A stretch of DNA of 64,000 nucleotides. It comes from Novosphingobium olei. GTDB lineage: Bacteria; Pseudomonadota; Alphaproteobacteria; Sphingomonadales; Sphingomonadaceae. The position numbers were made by a program, and so were the translations under genes. The notes beneath the pieces are model-generated. The model made no database searches. It was not told where the DNA came from and saw only the letters and a list, made by a program, of their open reading frames with translations. Where the stretch lies: NCBI RefSeq assembly GCF_012927405.1, contig NZ_JABBGM010000007.1, forward strand, positions 62,001-126,000, given 5' to 3'. Shown here piece after piece: positions 43,534 through 52,811 of this stretch; position 1 is the first letter of the stretch; each line of letters begins with the position of its first letter.

Positions 43534-43818
43534 TCAGGCGATCGCGAAGATATCCGATGTGGCGCAGGCGATGCGCGCATCCTTGTGCGGCGCGTAGTCG
43601 GGATCGTTCATGAAGGCGTCGATCGCCTCCATCGAGGGGAACTCGATCACGACGACATAGTCCGGCTCGGTTCCTTCGCCCTCGTAACGGACAAACTGGT
43701 TCGAGCGGCAGACCAATTCCCCGCCGTGCCGTCCGACCAGCGCCGGAACCGCGGCCATATAGTCTGCCACCCAGGCTTCGTCGTGCGACTTGATCGATCC
43801 GATGAAATAGGCAGCCAT
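43534..43818 (-). CDS. DUF1330 protein
   Basis: This 94-residue protein has the DUF1330 ferredoxin-like fold signature, MAAYFIGSIKSHD followed by YMAAVPALVGRHGGELVCRS and VVVIEFPSMEAIDAFMNDP. Such small dimeric proteins occur in many catabolic operons, and some may be isomerases or lactone-handling enzymes. The function here is unknown. ATG 43818 with AAAGGA nine bases upstream is chosen over ATG 43839. It lies between the tartrate-dehydrogenase-like and BphX-like genes. Confidence 0.85.
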   Translation of the reverse strand: MAAYFIGSIKSHDEAWVADYMAAVPALVGRHGGELVCRSNQFVRYEGEGTEPDYVVVIEFPSMEAIDAFMNDPDYAPHKDARIACATSDIFAIA

Positions 43819-43862
43819 CAACCTGTTTCCTTTCGTCATGGCCAGGATCGCCAGCCTTCAGG

Positions 43863-44936
43863 CTAGAATCCCAGCAACTTGGTGCGGACTGCCTCTGCAA
43901 ATCCGGCGGTTGTCCCATTGCCGCCAAGATCGGGGGTCCTGGCAATATCAGGAGCAATGAGCGAGGCTTCGAGCGCGCGCATCACCAGCGCGGCGGCTTC
44001 GTCTTCGCCCAAGTGCTCCAACATCATTGCACCCGACCAGATCTGGCCGATCGGATTGGCGATGCCCTTGCCAGCAATGTCCGGTGCTGAACCGTGGACA
44101 GGCTCGAACATCGAAGGATACCGCCGCTCAGGGTTGAGGTTGGCGGACGGCGCCACTGCGATGGTGCCAGTTATGCCCGGCCCCAAATCCGACAGGATGT
44201 CGCCGAACAAGTTCGAACCGACCACCACGTCAAACCGATCCGGCGACATCACAAAACGCGCGGCGAGGATATCGACGTGATACTGATCGGCGGCGACATC
44301 GGGATATTCGCCGCCGATCGCGGCAAAGCGTTCATCCCAGAACGGCATCGAATGGTACAGGCCGTTCGACTTGGTGGCGGAAGTGACATGCTTGCGGCCA
44401 AGCCGGCGCGCGAAATCGAAGGCGAAGCGCAGGATCCGGTCGGTGCCGCGACGGGTGAAGATCGCCTGCTGGACGACAATCTCGTCCTCGCCGGTGCCGG
44501 TGCGGCCGCCGATCTGCGAATATTCACCCTCCGAATTTTCGCGCACCACCCAGAAATCGATGTCCCCGGGGGCTTTGTCGCGCAGGGGCGAAGCGATCCC
44601 CGGTAGCAGCCGCACCGGACGCAGATTAACATATTGCTCGAACTCACGCCGGATCGGCAGCAACAGACCCCAAAGCGAAATATGGTCCGGAACACCTGGA
44701 TAACCGACCGCCCCCAGAAACACCGCCTCATGATCCCGCAACTGGTCAAGCCCATCATCGGGCATCATCTTGCCGGTTTCGAGGTAGGTCTGGCAGCTCC
44801 AGTCGAAGTGCCGGAAATCGAGCGCGAAACCGCACTTGTCGGCCGTCGCGGTCAGTACCTCGATTGCGGCAGGCACTACCTCGCGACCAATCCCGTCCCC
44901 TGGAATGCTGGCGATGGAATAGCGCTTCACGCTCAA
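43863..44936 (-). CDS. ttuC: isocitrate/isopropylmalate dehydrogenase-family enzyme, tartrate/D-malate dehydrogenase type
   Basis: The 357-residue protein matches tartrate dehydrogenase (TtuC/DmlA). It has the N-terminal IASIPGDGIGREVVP, the substrate-binding WGLLLPIRREFEQYVNLRP, the VVRENSEGEYSQIGGR block and the NAD-binding EPVHGSAPDIAGKGIANP. Family members oxidise and often decarboxylate 2-hydroxy acids. In an oxygenase operon it may act on a dihydrodiol-carboxylate or hydroxy-acid intermediate, but this is inferred. The start is a TTG at 44936 or a GTG six bases inside; neither has a strong ribosome site. Confidence 0.85.
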   Translation of the reverse strand: MSVKRYSIASIPGDGIGREVVPAAIEVLTATADKCGFALDFRHFDWSCQTYLETGKMMPDDGLDQLRDHEAVFLGAVGYPGVPDHISLWGLLLPIRREFEQYVNLRPVRLLPGIASPLRDKAPGDIDFWVVRENSEGEYSQIGGRTGTGEDEIVVQQAIFTRRGTDRILRFAFDFARRLGRKHVTSATKSNGLYHSMPFWDERFAAIGGEYPDVAADQYHVDILAARFVMSPDRFDVVVGSNLFGDILSDLGPGITGTIAVAPSANLNPERRYPSMFEPVHGSAPDIAGKGIANPIGQIWSGAMMLEHLGEDEAAALVMRALEASLIAPDIARTPDLGGNGTTAGFAEAVRTKLLGF

Positions 44937-44943
44937 GCACCGA

Positions 44944-45957
44944 TCACAGGTAACTGTTCAGGGTCTTGAGAACCCGATAAGCGCTGAGGAAGGTCGGCGC
45001 GGACACCTCCAAACGCTCAGCAGCGGCGGCAAGCGGGCCGAGGACTTCGTCCACTTCCATCCGCCGACCTGCCACCAGATCGTCGTGCATCGAGGTGCGA
45101 ACCGGGCGGTTTTCCGGTTTGAACCGGGTGCCCATGGCCATAACCCCCGCAACGGCTTCTTCAAAGCCTTCACGGTCGATCTCGACCAACCGGGATACCG
45201 GCGCGAAGTAATTTTGCGGTTGGTAACCAAGCGCCTTGTAGATCGCCAGCAGATCCTTGACGACATGGACGTAGTGTTCGGCGCCTTCGCGAACCGCCAG
45301 GCCATTCACAAAATCCAGCTGTGGAATCGCACCCAATGTGCTCGCGCTCCACGAGGAGGCGCTGCCGACCTGGACCACTTTTTCCCAATGGACATGAACA
45401 ATGTCGGCGGTCGAGCGCGAACCCATGCCCGCTTTGTCGAGCGCTCCGGCCATGATCCGCGTGCGCTCGCTCTCCCCGCCTTCCAGCTCGCCGAAATAGG
45501 CGGTGACCGGAACCGCCATGTGATTGAGCGCCTTGCCCGGCTCGAGCAGGGTCGCTCCGTCCATGATCGAGCCGCCGATCACCTTGTCCTTGCCGAACAC
45601 AGCCTGGAGCTTGTCTTCCTTGCCCACGCCGTTCTGCAAGGTCAGCGCACAGGCGGTGCGATCGACCAGCACCTGCGCATCGGCCAGAGCCTGATCGGTG
45701 CCTTTGGCCTTGGTCAGCAGGATGTAATAGTCGATCTCGCCTTCAACCTCTTCGGGTGTCTCCACCGCGAAGAGGTTGTCGCTCTGCACGAACTGGGCGC
45801 GCACCCCGGAAATCTGCAGGCCATCCTGGCGGATCGCCTCGACATGGGGCTTGCGCGCGATCAGCGTGACCTTGTGGCCACCGCGCGCCAGGAATCCGCC
45901 GATGACCGAGCCCAGCCCGCCGGCACCGTGGAAACAGAAATGCAATTGCTTGGACAT
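44944..45957 (-). CDS. ketopantoate reductase-family protein
   Basis: This 337-residue protein carries the Rossmann motif FHGAGGLGSVIGG, YYILLTKAKGTDQAL, and LTLQNGVGKEDKL in the positions typical of PanE/ApbA enzymes, with a C-terminal helical domain. It is somewhat long for the family. It lies between the DapA-family aldolase and the tartrate-dehydrogenase-like gene, so a role in reducing or oxidising a product of the aldolase step is plausible. ATG 45957 is preferred over an earlier in-frame start overlapping the aldolase gene. Confidence 0.83.
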   Translation of the reverse strand: MSKQLHFCFHGAGGLGSVIGGFLARGGHKVTLIARKPHVEAIRQDGLQISGVRAQFVQSDNLFAVETPEEVEGEIDYYILLTKAKGTDQALADAQVLVDRTACALTLQNGVGKEDKLQAVFGKDKVIGGSIMDGATLLEPGKALNHMAVPVTAYFGELEGGESERTRIMAGALDKAGMGSRSTADIVHVHWEKVVQVGSASSWSASTLGAIPQLDFVNGLAVREGAEHYVHVVKDLLAIYKALGYQPQNYFAPVSRLVEIDREGFEEAVAGVMAMGTRFKPENRPVRTSMHDDLVAGRRMEVDEVLGPLAAAAERLEVSAPTFLSAYRVLKTLNSYL

Positions 45958-45982
45958 GCTTTGGGATTCCCGTTCGTTCGGT

Positions 45983-46945
45983 TCAGGCAATGCCCAGTTC
46001 GATCAGCTTGGCCCTGATCTGCTCTTTCTTTTCCGGGGTCACATCGGCCACCGGCGGCAGGATCGGACCAGCCTTGAGGCCGATCGCCTCGTACCAGGCC
46101 TTCACATTGGCAAGTGCGCTGGCATAGGTCGCGGTGCGGGCAATATCCCACAGGAAGTTGTCGTGATAGAATTCGCGGACTTCGCTGAGCTGATCGGAGG
46201 CGGCACGTGCTTCCTCCCATTTTCCTTCGTGCGCCAGACGGATGTATTCCTTGGCGAAGTGCCGCTTCTTGCCGTAAAGCATGTAGGACAACTCGCCCCA
46301 GCAGACCGTGCCGCCGAGACGAAGATCGTCGAGGAAGAAGTATTCGAACGGCTCCATCGTGTTGAAGCCTTCGGGCATCAGCTGGCGGATCTTGATGGTC
46401 TCCGCGCGGCTCATCGCGCCCTGCTTGACCCCGATCACGGTATCGATATCAGCCAGGCGGCGCATCAGGTCCCAGCTCAGCACCGTGCCCGAAACCGGAG
46501 TGCGGTAGAGGCAGACCGCCAGATCGGTGTGGTCGGTCAGGTACTTGAACCAGGCGTAGATTTCATCGTCGCGCTTGAGCTGGACCACCGGGTTGATCAC
46601 CTCGGCCCCGTTGTAGCCCAGCTTCTCGACGAACTGCATCTTCTCGATCGCGGTATAGACGCTAGGATCGAGCACGATGGTCCACAGGTCGAGCCGCCCG
46701 GCGTTCGCTTCCGCAACGATCTCGTGATAGCGAAACCAGTCGGAGGGGGAGACGTTCCAGCATTCGGCGATGAACCCGCCCACGGCCAGGCCATCTACGC
46801 CCATTTCAACATATTTGTCGATGTTGTAACGGATGCCGTCCACGTCGAACTTGTAATCGGCGGTCATCGGCGTGATCGGACACTGATAGAATCCTTTGAC
46901 CGTCTTGGTAGCCCACGCCTTGGCTTCGTTGCGAGTGTAGTCCAT
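45983..46945 (-). CDS. DapA/NAL-superfamily aldolase or hydratase-aldolase
   Basis: The 320-residue protein belongs to the dihydrodipicolinate synthase superfamily: a TIM barrel with the Schiff-base Lys174 in IGVKQGAMS, Tyr147 in CLYRTP and the substrate-carboxylate region GGFIAECW near residue 56. Members include NahE-type hydroxybenzylidenepyruvate hydratase-aldolases, which would complement the NahD-like isomerase at 18121. Sequence resemblance to NahE is limited, so the reaction is open. ATG 46945 follows GGGAAAG. It lies between the dikinase and reductase genes. Confidence 0.8.
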   Translation of the reverse strand: MDYTRNEAKAWATKTVKGFYQCPITPMTADYKFDVDGIRYNIDKYVEMGVDGLAVGGFIAECWNVSPSDWFRYHEIVAEANAGRLDLWTIVLDPSVYTAIEKMQFVEKLGYNGAEVINPVVQLKRDDEIYAWFKYLTDHTDLAVCLYRTPVSGTVLSWDLMRRLADIDTVIGVKQGAMSRAETIKIRQLMPEGFNTMEPFEYFFLDDLRLGGTVCWGELSYMLYGKKRHFAKEYIRLAHEGKWEEARAASDQLSEVREFYHDNFLWDIARTATYASALANVKAWYEAIGLKAGPILPPVADVTPEKKEQIRAKLIELGIA

Positions 46946-47002
46946 GTCCAGCTTTCCCTTGTCTTGGTGATGTTCGGGTACAGTGTTGTTTGCCGTGCAG
47001 GT

Positions 47003-49669
47003 CTAGGCCGCCGTGAGCGCCGCTTGGGCGGCAGCCAGTCGGGCGATCGGCACGCGGAACGGCGAGGCACTGACATAGTCCAGCCCTATTTCCTCGCAGA
47101 AGGCAATCGATGCCGGATCGCCGCCATGCTCGCCGCAGATCCCCAGTTTCAGATCGGGGCGGGCTTCCCGGCCCTTGCGCGAGGCCATCTCGATCAGCCT
47201 CCCGACACCGTCGATGTCGAGGCTGACAAACGGATCCTTGGCGATGATGCCCTTGTCGACATAGGCCCCAAGGAAGCGCGCCGCATCATCGCGGCTGATC
47301 CCCAGCGTGGTCTGGGTAAGATCGTTGGTCCCGAACGAGAAGAATTCGCCGCTGACGGCTAATTCGTCGGCGACCAGTGCTGCCCGCGGCAACTCGATCA
47401 TCGTGCCCACGCTGAAGCCGATCCGCCTGCCCTGCTCCGTGAACACGATCTCGGCGACCTTGTGCAGCGCGTCCTTCAGCGTCTCCAGTTCGCGCGGCAT
47501 CCCCACCAGTGGGATCATGATCTCGGGAAAGACCGCCTTGCCTGCCTCAGCGGTGACAGCCAGCGCGGCTTCGAAAATCGCTCGAGCCTGCATCTCATAA
47601 ATTTCGGGGTAGACCACGCCCAGTCGGCAGCCTCGATGCCCCAGCATGGGGTTGGTTTCCGCCAATTCGATTGCGCGATGCCGAACCTGCTCCACGTCAA
47701 TACCCATCGCCCGCGAAAGCTCGGTGAACTCGCTATCCGTATGCGGCAGAAACTCGTGCAGCGGCGGATCGAGGAGGCGGATGGTGACTGGCAAGCCTTC
47801 CATGATTTCGAAGATCCGGCGGAAGTCGGTGCGCTGTTCGGGCAATAGCTGGTCGAGCGCGGAGCGTCGTTCCTTTTCGCTGTCGGCCAGGATCATCTGC
47901 CGCATGGCGAGGATCCGGCTTTCATCGAAGAACATGTGCTCGGTTCGGCAAAGCCCGACCCCTTCGGCCCCGAACCGGCGGGCCATTTCGCAATCGAGCG
48001 GGGTTTCCGCGTTGGTCCGAATCTTCAGGCGGCGATGCTTGTCAGCCCATGCCATCACCGTTGCGAAATCGCCCGAAAGTTTGGGCAGGATCGTCGGCAG
48101 TTCGCCCAGGAACACTTCGCCGGTCGAACCGTCGATCGTGATGAATGCGCCCTCTTCGAGCCGCTGGCCGCCGATCTCGGCGACCCGCGCGACCGGGTCG
48201 ATCTTGAGACTCGCGGTGCCCGCCACGCATGGCCGGCCCATACCCCGCGCGACCACGGCCGCGTGGCTGGTCATGCCGCCGCGCGCCGTCAGGATGCCGG
48301 TTGCGACGTGCATGCCATGGATGTCGTCAGGCGACGTCTCATGCCTGACGAGGATGACCTTCTCTCCCAATTCGGCCCACCGTGCCGCTGTTTCCGCATC
48401 GAATACCACACCTCCCGAGGCTGCCCCGGGCGAGGCAGGCAAACCCTTTCCGAGCAGCACCCGTGGGGCATTCGGATCGAGCGAGGGGTGAAGCAACTGG
48501 TCGAGCGAGGCCGGGTCGAGGCGGAGCAGCGCGGTCACTTCGTCGACCAGGCTCTCTTCGACCATGTCGACGGCAATCTTGAGCGCGGCCTTGGCGGTGC
48601 GCTTGCCCGAACGGGTCTGAAGGAGGTAGAGCCTGCCGCGTTCGACTGTGAATTCGATGTCCTGCATGTCGCGATAGTGGCGCTCCAGCAGTTCGAACAC
48701 CTCAGCAAGTTGGGCATAGGCCTTCGGCATCGCTTCCTGCATTGAGGGAAGCCGCGCACCTGCGGCTTCGCGGGCAGCCCTGGTCAGATACTGGGGCGTG
48801 CGGATGCCGGCGACAACATCCTCACCCTGGGCGTTGGCCAGCCATTCGCCGTAGTAGGCCTTCTCGCCGGTTGCAGGGTTGCGGGTAAAGGCGACGCCGG
48901 TAGCGCTGGTCTCGCCAAGATTTCCGAACACCATGGCTTGGACGTTAACCGCCGTGCCCCAATCTCCGGGGATATCGTTCAGGCGCCGGTAGACCTTGGC
49001 TCGCGGTGAGTCCCATGAGCGGAACACCGCCTCGATTGCCGTCCAGAGTTGTTCCTGTACATCCTGAGGAAAGGCCGCGCCGTGATGGGCAAGCACGAGA
49101 TCCTTGAAGGTCGCGATCACGCCGCGCAGATCCTCCACTCGAAGATCGATATCCTCATCGACGCCGCGATCTTCCTTGATGCGGTCAAGGGCTGCCTCGA
49201 ATACGCCATGCTCGATTTCGAGCACGACACTGGAATACATCTGGATGAAGCGGCGATAACTGTCGAGCGCGAACCGCTCATCCCCGGAGGACTGGCCCAG
49301 GCCGGTGACGGTAGCATCATTGATGCCAAGGTTGAGGATCGTGTCCATCATCCCCGGCATGGATACCCGCGCGCCCGAACGCACCGAGACCAGCAGGGGA
49401 TCGCGAGGATTGCCGAACGTCTTGCCCGTCGCCCGTTCGACCAGCCCCAAAGCAGCCGAAACCTCATCGCGGATGCGATCAAGTGAAGCTCTGCCGTGGT
49501 CAAGATAAGCGAGGCATTCGCCGGCGGAAATCGTGAATCCAGGCGGGACGGGCAGCCCGATCCGCGCCATCTCGGCGAGGTTGGCCCCTTTCCCGCCCAA
49601 GACGCGCTTGTCGAGACCAATCTGACCTGCGACCAGAACGCCGGAACCGAAGGAAAACACACTCGACAT
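47003..49669 (-). CDS. ppdK: pyruvate, phosphate dikinase
   Basis: This 888-residue enzyme interconverts pyruvate, ATP and phosphate with PEP, AMP and diphosphate. It has the ATP-grasp N-terminus (LGGKGANLAEMARIGLPVP), the swivelling phosphohistidine domain with His469 in GGMTSHAAVVARG, and the PEP-binding barrel with LCRTEHMFF and GICGEHGGD near residue 845. It is complete and of normal length. ATG 49669 follows AGGAA. Meta-cleavage yields pyruvate, so PEP for gluconeogenesis on aromatic substrates is its obvious use. Location inside an oxygenase operon is unusual. Confidence 0.95.
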   Translation of the reverse strand: MSSVFSFGSGVLVAGQIGLDKRVLGGKGANLAEMARIGLPVPPGFTISAGECLAYLDHGRASLDRIRDEVSAALGLVERATGKTFGNPRDPLLVSVRSGARVSMPGMMDTILNLGINDATVTGLGQSSGDERFALDSYRRFIQMYSSVVLEIEHGVFEAALDRIKEDRGVDEDIDLRVEDLRGVIATFKDLVLAHHGAAFPQDVQEQLWTAIEAVFRSWDSPRAKVYRRLNDIPGDWGTAVNVQAMVFGNLGETSATGVAFTRNPATGEKAYYGEWLANAQGEDVVAGIRTPQYLTRAAREAAGARLPSMQEAMPKAYAQLAEVFELLERHYRDMQDIEFTVERGRLYLLQTRSGKRTAKAALKIAVDMVEESLVDEVTALLRLDPASLDQLLHPSLDPNAPRVLLGKGLPASPGAASGGVVFDAETAARWAELGEKVILVRHETSPDDIHGMHVATGILTARGGMTSHAAVVARGMGRPCVAGTASLKIDPVARVAEIGGQRLEEGAFITIDGSTGEVFLGELPTILPKLSGDFATVMAWADKHRRLKIRTNAETPLDCEMARRFGAEGVGLCRTEHMFFDESRILAMRQMILADSEKERRSALDQLLPEQRTDFRRIFEIMEGLPVTIRLLDPPLHEFLPHTDSEFTELSRAMGIDVEQVRHRAIELAETNPMLGHRGCRLGVVYPEIYEMQARAIFEAALAVTAEAGKAVFPEIMIPLVGMPRELETLKDALHKVAEIVFTEQGRRIGFSVGTMIELPRAALVADELAVSGEFFSFGTNDLTQTTLGISRDDAARFLGAYVDKGIIAKDPFVSLDIDGVGRLIEMASRKGREARPDLKLGICGEHGGDPASIAFCEEIGLDYVSASPFRVPIARLAAAQAALTAA

Positions 49670-49741
49670 TGTTAAATTCCTGAGGTCCAAGTGCAGGTCC
49701 AAGGCGGCGCAATTCGATTGGTGCGCCGCCCCAGAAGCGAT

Positions 49742-50839
49742 CTACATTTTGAGAATGGCCTTGATCGCCTTGCCGGTCTTTTCGGTATCCTCGACGGCCT
49801 GGTTGATCTGGTCGAGATCATAGAAGGTGCAGAGCTTCTCGAACGGGAACAGCCCGGCCTTCTGCATCGCAATCAGTTGCGGGATGAAGACCTGCGGGGT
49901 GCTCGATCCTTCGACTACGCCGCGCAACTTGCGGCCAAACAGCATGTTGTTCATGTCTAGCGAAAATTCGGTGCCCAGCTTCGCCCCGCCGACCACTGCG
50001 GTTTCACCCATGTTGTGCGTGCTGTCCACCGCCGAGCGCAGCACCGCTGGAATGGCGGTGGTATCCATGGCATAGTCGGCGCCGCCACCGGTCATCGCGA
50101 CGATCGCTTCCTGAGCGTTGACCGTGTTGGCGTCGATCACATCGGTGGCGCCCAGTTCACGCGCCAGTTCCAAGCGGCCTGCGTTGCGGTCAACCGCGAT
50201 GATCTTGAGGCAGCCCGAGGCCTTGGCGGCCATCACGGCGCTGAGGCCGACCGACCCGACCCCGAAGATCGCGATCGAGGAGCCAGGTTCGGGACAAAGC
50301 GCATTGAGGATGCTGCCCGCCCCGGTCTGGATGCCGCAGCCCAGTGGGCCCAAAAGTTCGATCTGTGCGTCGTCGGCAACCTTGACGCAGTTGTTTTCCG
50401 ACGCGATCGAATAGGTCGCGAACGAGGATTGCCCGAAGAAGCAGGCGTTGACCTCTTGGCCGTTGCGGGTAATCGGCGTCGAACCATCCAGGCGGCGGCC
50501 CATGAAATTGAGCGGGAACAGGCTCGGACAATAGGCCTGATGCCCCTTGAGGCACGATGGACAGGTGCCGCAATAGCTGAAGGAGAGCACGACCTTGTCG
50601 CCTGGCTTGACAGTGGTGACGCCACGTCCGACCTTTTCGACAACGCCCGAACCTTCATGGCCCAGCACCGCCGGCAGCGGCGTCGGGTAATATTGATCGC
50701 GAACCGTCAGGTCGGTATGACACATGCCAGCTGCGGCAACCTTGACCAGCACTTCGCCGTCGCGCGGATCCTCGATAGAGACGTTATCCAGAACGAATTC
50801 GCCGCCTTGACGCTCGATAATTGCCGCGTATGCGTCCAT
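49742..50839 (-). CDS. zinc-dependent aryl-/benzyl-alcohol dehydrogenase-like protein
   Basis: The 365-residue protein is a class III-like zinc alcohol dehydrogenase. The catalytic zinc ligands lie in GMCHTDL and [12 protein letters not shown]. The structural zinc cysteines are in [15 protein letters not shown], and the NAD-binding [14 protein letters not shown] is near residue 200. It resembles XylB-type benzyl alcohol dehydrogenases. In this operon it may oxidise an alcohol side chain or a dihydrodiol. A strong GGGGAGAG precedes the ATG. Confidence 0.9.
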   Translation of the reverse strand: MDAYAAIIERQGGEFVLDNVSIEDPRDGEVLVKVAAAGMCHTDLTVRDQYYPTPLPAVLGHEGSGVVEKVGRGVTTVKPGDKVVLSFSYCGTCPSCLKGHQAYCPSLFPLNFMGRRLDGSTPITRNGQEVNACFFGQSSFATYSIASENNCVKVADDAQIELLGPLGCGIQTGAGSILNALCPEPGSSIAIFGVGSVGLSAVMAAKASGCLKIIAVDRNAGRLELARELGATDVIDANTVNAQEAIVAMTGGGADYAMDTTAIPAVLRSAVDSTHNMGETAVVGGAKLGTEFSLDMNNMLFGRKLRGVVEGSSTPQVFIPQLIAMQKAGLFPFEKLCTFYDLDQINQAVEDTEKTGKAIKAILKM

Positions 50840-50881
50840 TTTTGCTCTCCCCTTTCCTGATTTCCAGTTGATTGAATTTGC

Positions 50882-51406
50882 TTATACAAAGAAATAGAGA
50901 TTCTTGTCCTGCACGACGCGCGCGTCGATATTCAGCTTCCTGCTGAATACCTTGAAGCCGCTGCCTGTTTTCCGCAGCTTGTCTTCGCGTCCCAGCGTGT
51001 GCACGTAAACTTCGCTCTGTCGGCGATTGCGGTGCACCAGAACATTAGAGAAGACCTCGAATTCAAACGGTGCAATTTCGAATGCTTCGACATTGGTGAC
51101 GAAATAGCGGATACGTGATGGCGGATCTTCCATCCATACCTGACCCGTCAGCAACCGGTCGACCCGCTGCTGCAGCTCGGCATAGTCATCGTTGTAGATT
51201 GCGGCATCCCCCGGGGTTGGATCCGGGCGGCGGTCACGTGCGAACCGCTGTTCGTAAACTGGCATCCAGTAATGGATATCTTCGGCGATTACAGTATCGA
51301 ACCATTCGCGATATTGCTGGTTTTGCAACATCCGCACCTCGGCGGAATAGTGACTGACGATGGCATGATGCAGTTCCATGCCTACGGGCTTGCGTGTTTC
51401 GGTCAT
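50882..51406 (-). CDS. ring-hydroxylating oxygenase small (beta) subunit, biphenyl/naphthalene type
   Basis: This 174-residue beta subunit has EDIHYWMPVYEQRFARD, DDYAELQQRVDRL and the C-terminal VVQDKNLYFFV ending of BphA2/HcaF-type proteins. It follows the alpha subunit after 25 bases. It differs from the salicylate-type beta subunits at 10198 and 16349. ATG 51406 has a weak ribosome site; ATG 51379 is an alternative. The extra upstream frame lies inside the alpha gene. Confidence 0.85.
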   Translation of the reverse strand: MTETRKPVGMELHHAIVSHYSAEVRMLQNQQYREWFDTVIAEDIHYWMPVYEQRFARDRRPDPTPGDAAIYNDDYAELQQRVDRLLTGQVWMEDPPSRIRYFVTNVEAFEIAPFEFEVFSNVLVHRNRRQSEVYVHTLGREDKLRKTGSGFKVFSRKLNIDARVVQDKNLYFFV

Positions 51407-51431
51407 CTTGCGGTCCAGATTGCTGTCGGGA

Positions 51432-52811
51432 TCAGTCTTGCGGCTCGGCTTGCTTCGCCGACAGACGTTCAGGCCAGAAATTACGGTTGGTCCACATTGC
51501 ATCCCAGGTATCGTCATTGGCCCGGATGGCGGCCCAATCTGGCGCATCGAGCATTTCTTGCCAGAAACGATAAAAGCCTCGATACGAGGTTTCGCCGATG
51601 AAGCTGACCCCGACAATTCCTGGATAGACGGGGTGCGGCCCTTCGCGGTCCTTGCCCATGCTCGAATTCATCCGCCCCTTGCGGGTGATGATACCGTTGT
51701 TGTTGTAGGTGGCCGACGACATGTTTTCGCCATCGTCGCTTTCGAGCGTTCCCGCCGTACCAAATGAACGGATCGCTTCGCGCTGGATCGACCGCTTAGT
51801 TTCGGTGTCGGCATTCTTCGGTACCATGGTATAGGTCCAGACCTCGATTTCATGCGGCCCGCGCGGATGCCAGATCTTGAAGGTGTTGGTTCCGTAGAGG
51901 AACGAACAGTTTGGGAAGATCGACGTATTCCAGTGACCGACATAGAGCCGTTCGCGCTCCGGCCCGAATTTTTCGCGAATTCCGCCCCGCGTCTCCTCGA
52001 GATATTTGACGTACCCGTCGCGCTTGACGTGGATCGCAGTCGCCGCGTTATCGATCAGGCCAAACCCGTGGCCATGCCGCATGGTGAATTGCAGACCAAG
52101 GTCGTCAAACGGCATGTCGGCGCGATTGCCCGACAGGCCAGCCAGCTCGCCCCCGATCATCTGGAGAGCGGCGGCATGCGTCCAGCCCACGTGATACCCA
52201 TCGCCGACGAAGTTCTCGGTCGGGACTTTCCAATTGCAGGCGAGGGTGCTCTTCAACGGCGGCCCGAGCAGTTCCAGACCACCGTCCGGACCGTCCCAGA
52301 TCGTATCGAGGTACCAGCAGAAGTCCCCCAAATAGTCCTCAAGCGAGGGCGCTTCGGGATCATGGCAGCCGAAGATGAAGCCCTTGTAAGTTTCGACCCG
52401 GATCGGCGCGAGCCCCAGCTTGGATTTGTCGAGATCGCTGTGATAGCACCGCTCTTCCATCGGAACATCGACGAGCGAACCATCCTGACCGAAAACCCAA
52501 CCATGATAATTGCACACGAACGCCTTGGCGCTGCCGCTGTCGGCATGACAGATCTGGTTGCCGCGGTGAGTGCAGGAATTGATGAACGCCTTCAGCGAAC
52601 CGTCCGGCTGCCGCGACAAGATGACACGGTCTTCTGCCATGTACGTCGTAATGAAGTCGCCCGGTTTGGGAACTAGCGAATCATGTCCGAGCATGAGCCA
52701 GCATCGCGAGAATATCCGCTCCAGCTCCAGCTGATAGACGTCCTGATCCCAGAACACCCGGCGAGACTGGCTCGCGTTGGCATTATCGACGAGTGCCGCC
52801 GATCCATTCAT
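51432..52811 (-). CDS. ring-hydroxylating oxygenase large (alpha) subunit, biphenyl/naphthalene/phenylpropionate type
   Basis: The 459-residue alpha subunit has Rieske ligands Cys80, His82, Cys100 and His103, and iron ligands Asp204, His207 and His212 in GDGYHVGWTH. Length and the WDGPDGGLELLGPP segment place it with BphA1/NahAc/HcaE-type dioxygenases that attack unactivated rings or arylalkyl compounds. ATG 52811, preceded by GGGAG, gives the normal N-terminus. It is the first gene of the nine-gene minus-strand run and is divergent from the EamA transporter. No ferredoxin or reductase lies in its own operon. Confidence 0.88.
   Translation of the reverse strand: MNGSAALVDNANASQSRRVFWDQDVYQLELERIFSRCWLMLGHDSLVPKPGDFITTYMAEDRVILSRQPDGSLKAFINSCTHRGNQICHADSGSAKAFVCNYHGWVFGQDGSLVDVPMEERCYHSDLDKSKLGLAPIRVETYKGFIFGCHDPEAPSLEDYLGDFCWYLDTIWDGPDGGLELLGPPLKSTLACNWKVPTENFVGDGYHVGWTHAAALQMIGGELAGLSGNRADMPFDDLGLQFTMRHGHGFGLIDNAATAIHVKRDGYVKYLEETRGGIREKFGPERERLYVGHWNTSIFPNCSFLYGTNTFKIWHPRGPHEIEVWTYTMVPKNADTETKRSIQREAIRSFGTAGTLESDDGENMSSATYNNNGIITRKGRMNSSMGKDREGPHPVYPGIVGVSFIGETSYRGFYRFWQEMLDAPDWAAIRANDDTWDAMWTNRNFWPERLSAKQAEPQD

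Noticed and set aside
47003..49669. Phenylphosphate synthase for a UbiD-type carboxylation pathway
   Set aside because: Phenylphosphate synthase resembles PEP synthase split into subunits. This protein is a single full-length PPDK with all three domains and lies far from the UbiD gene.
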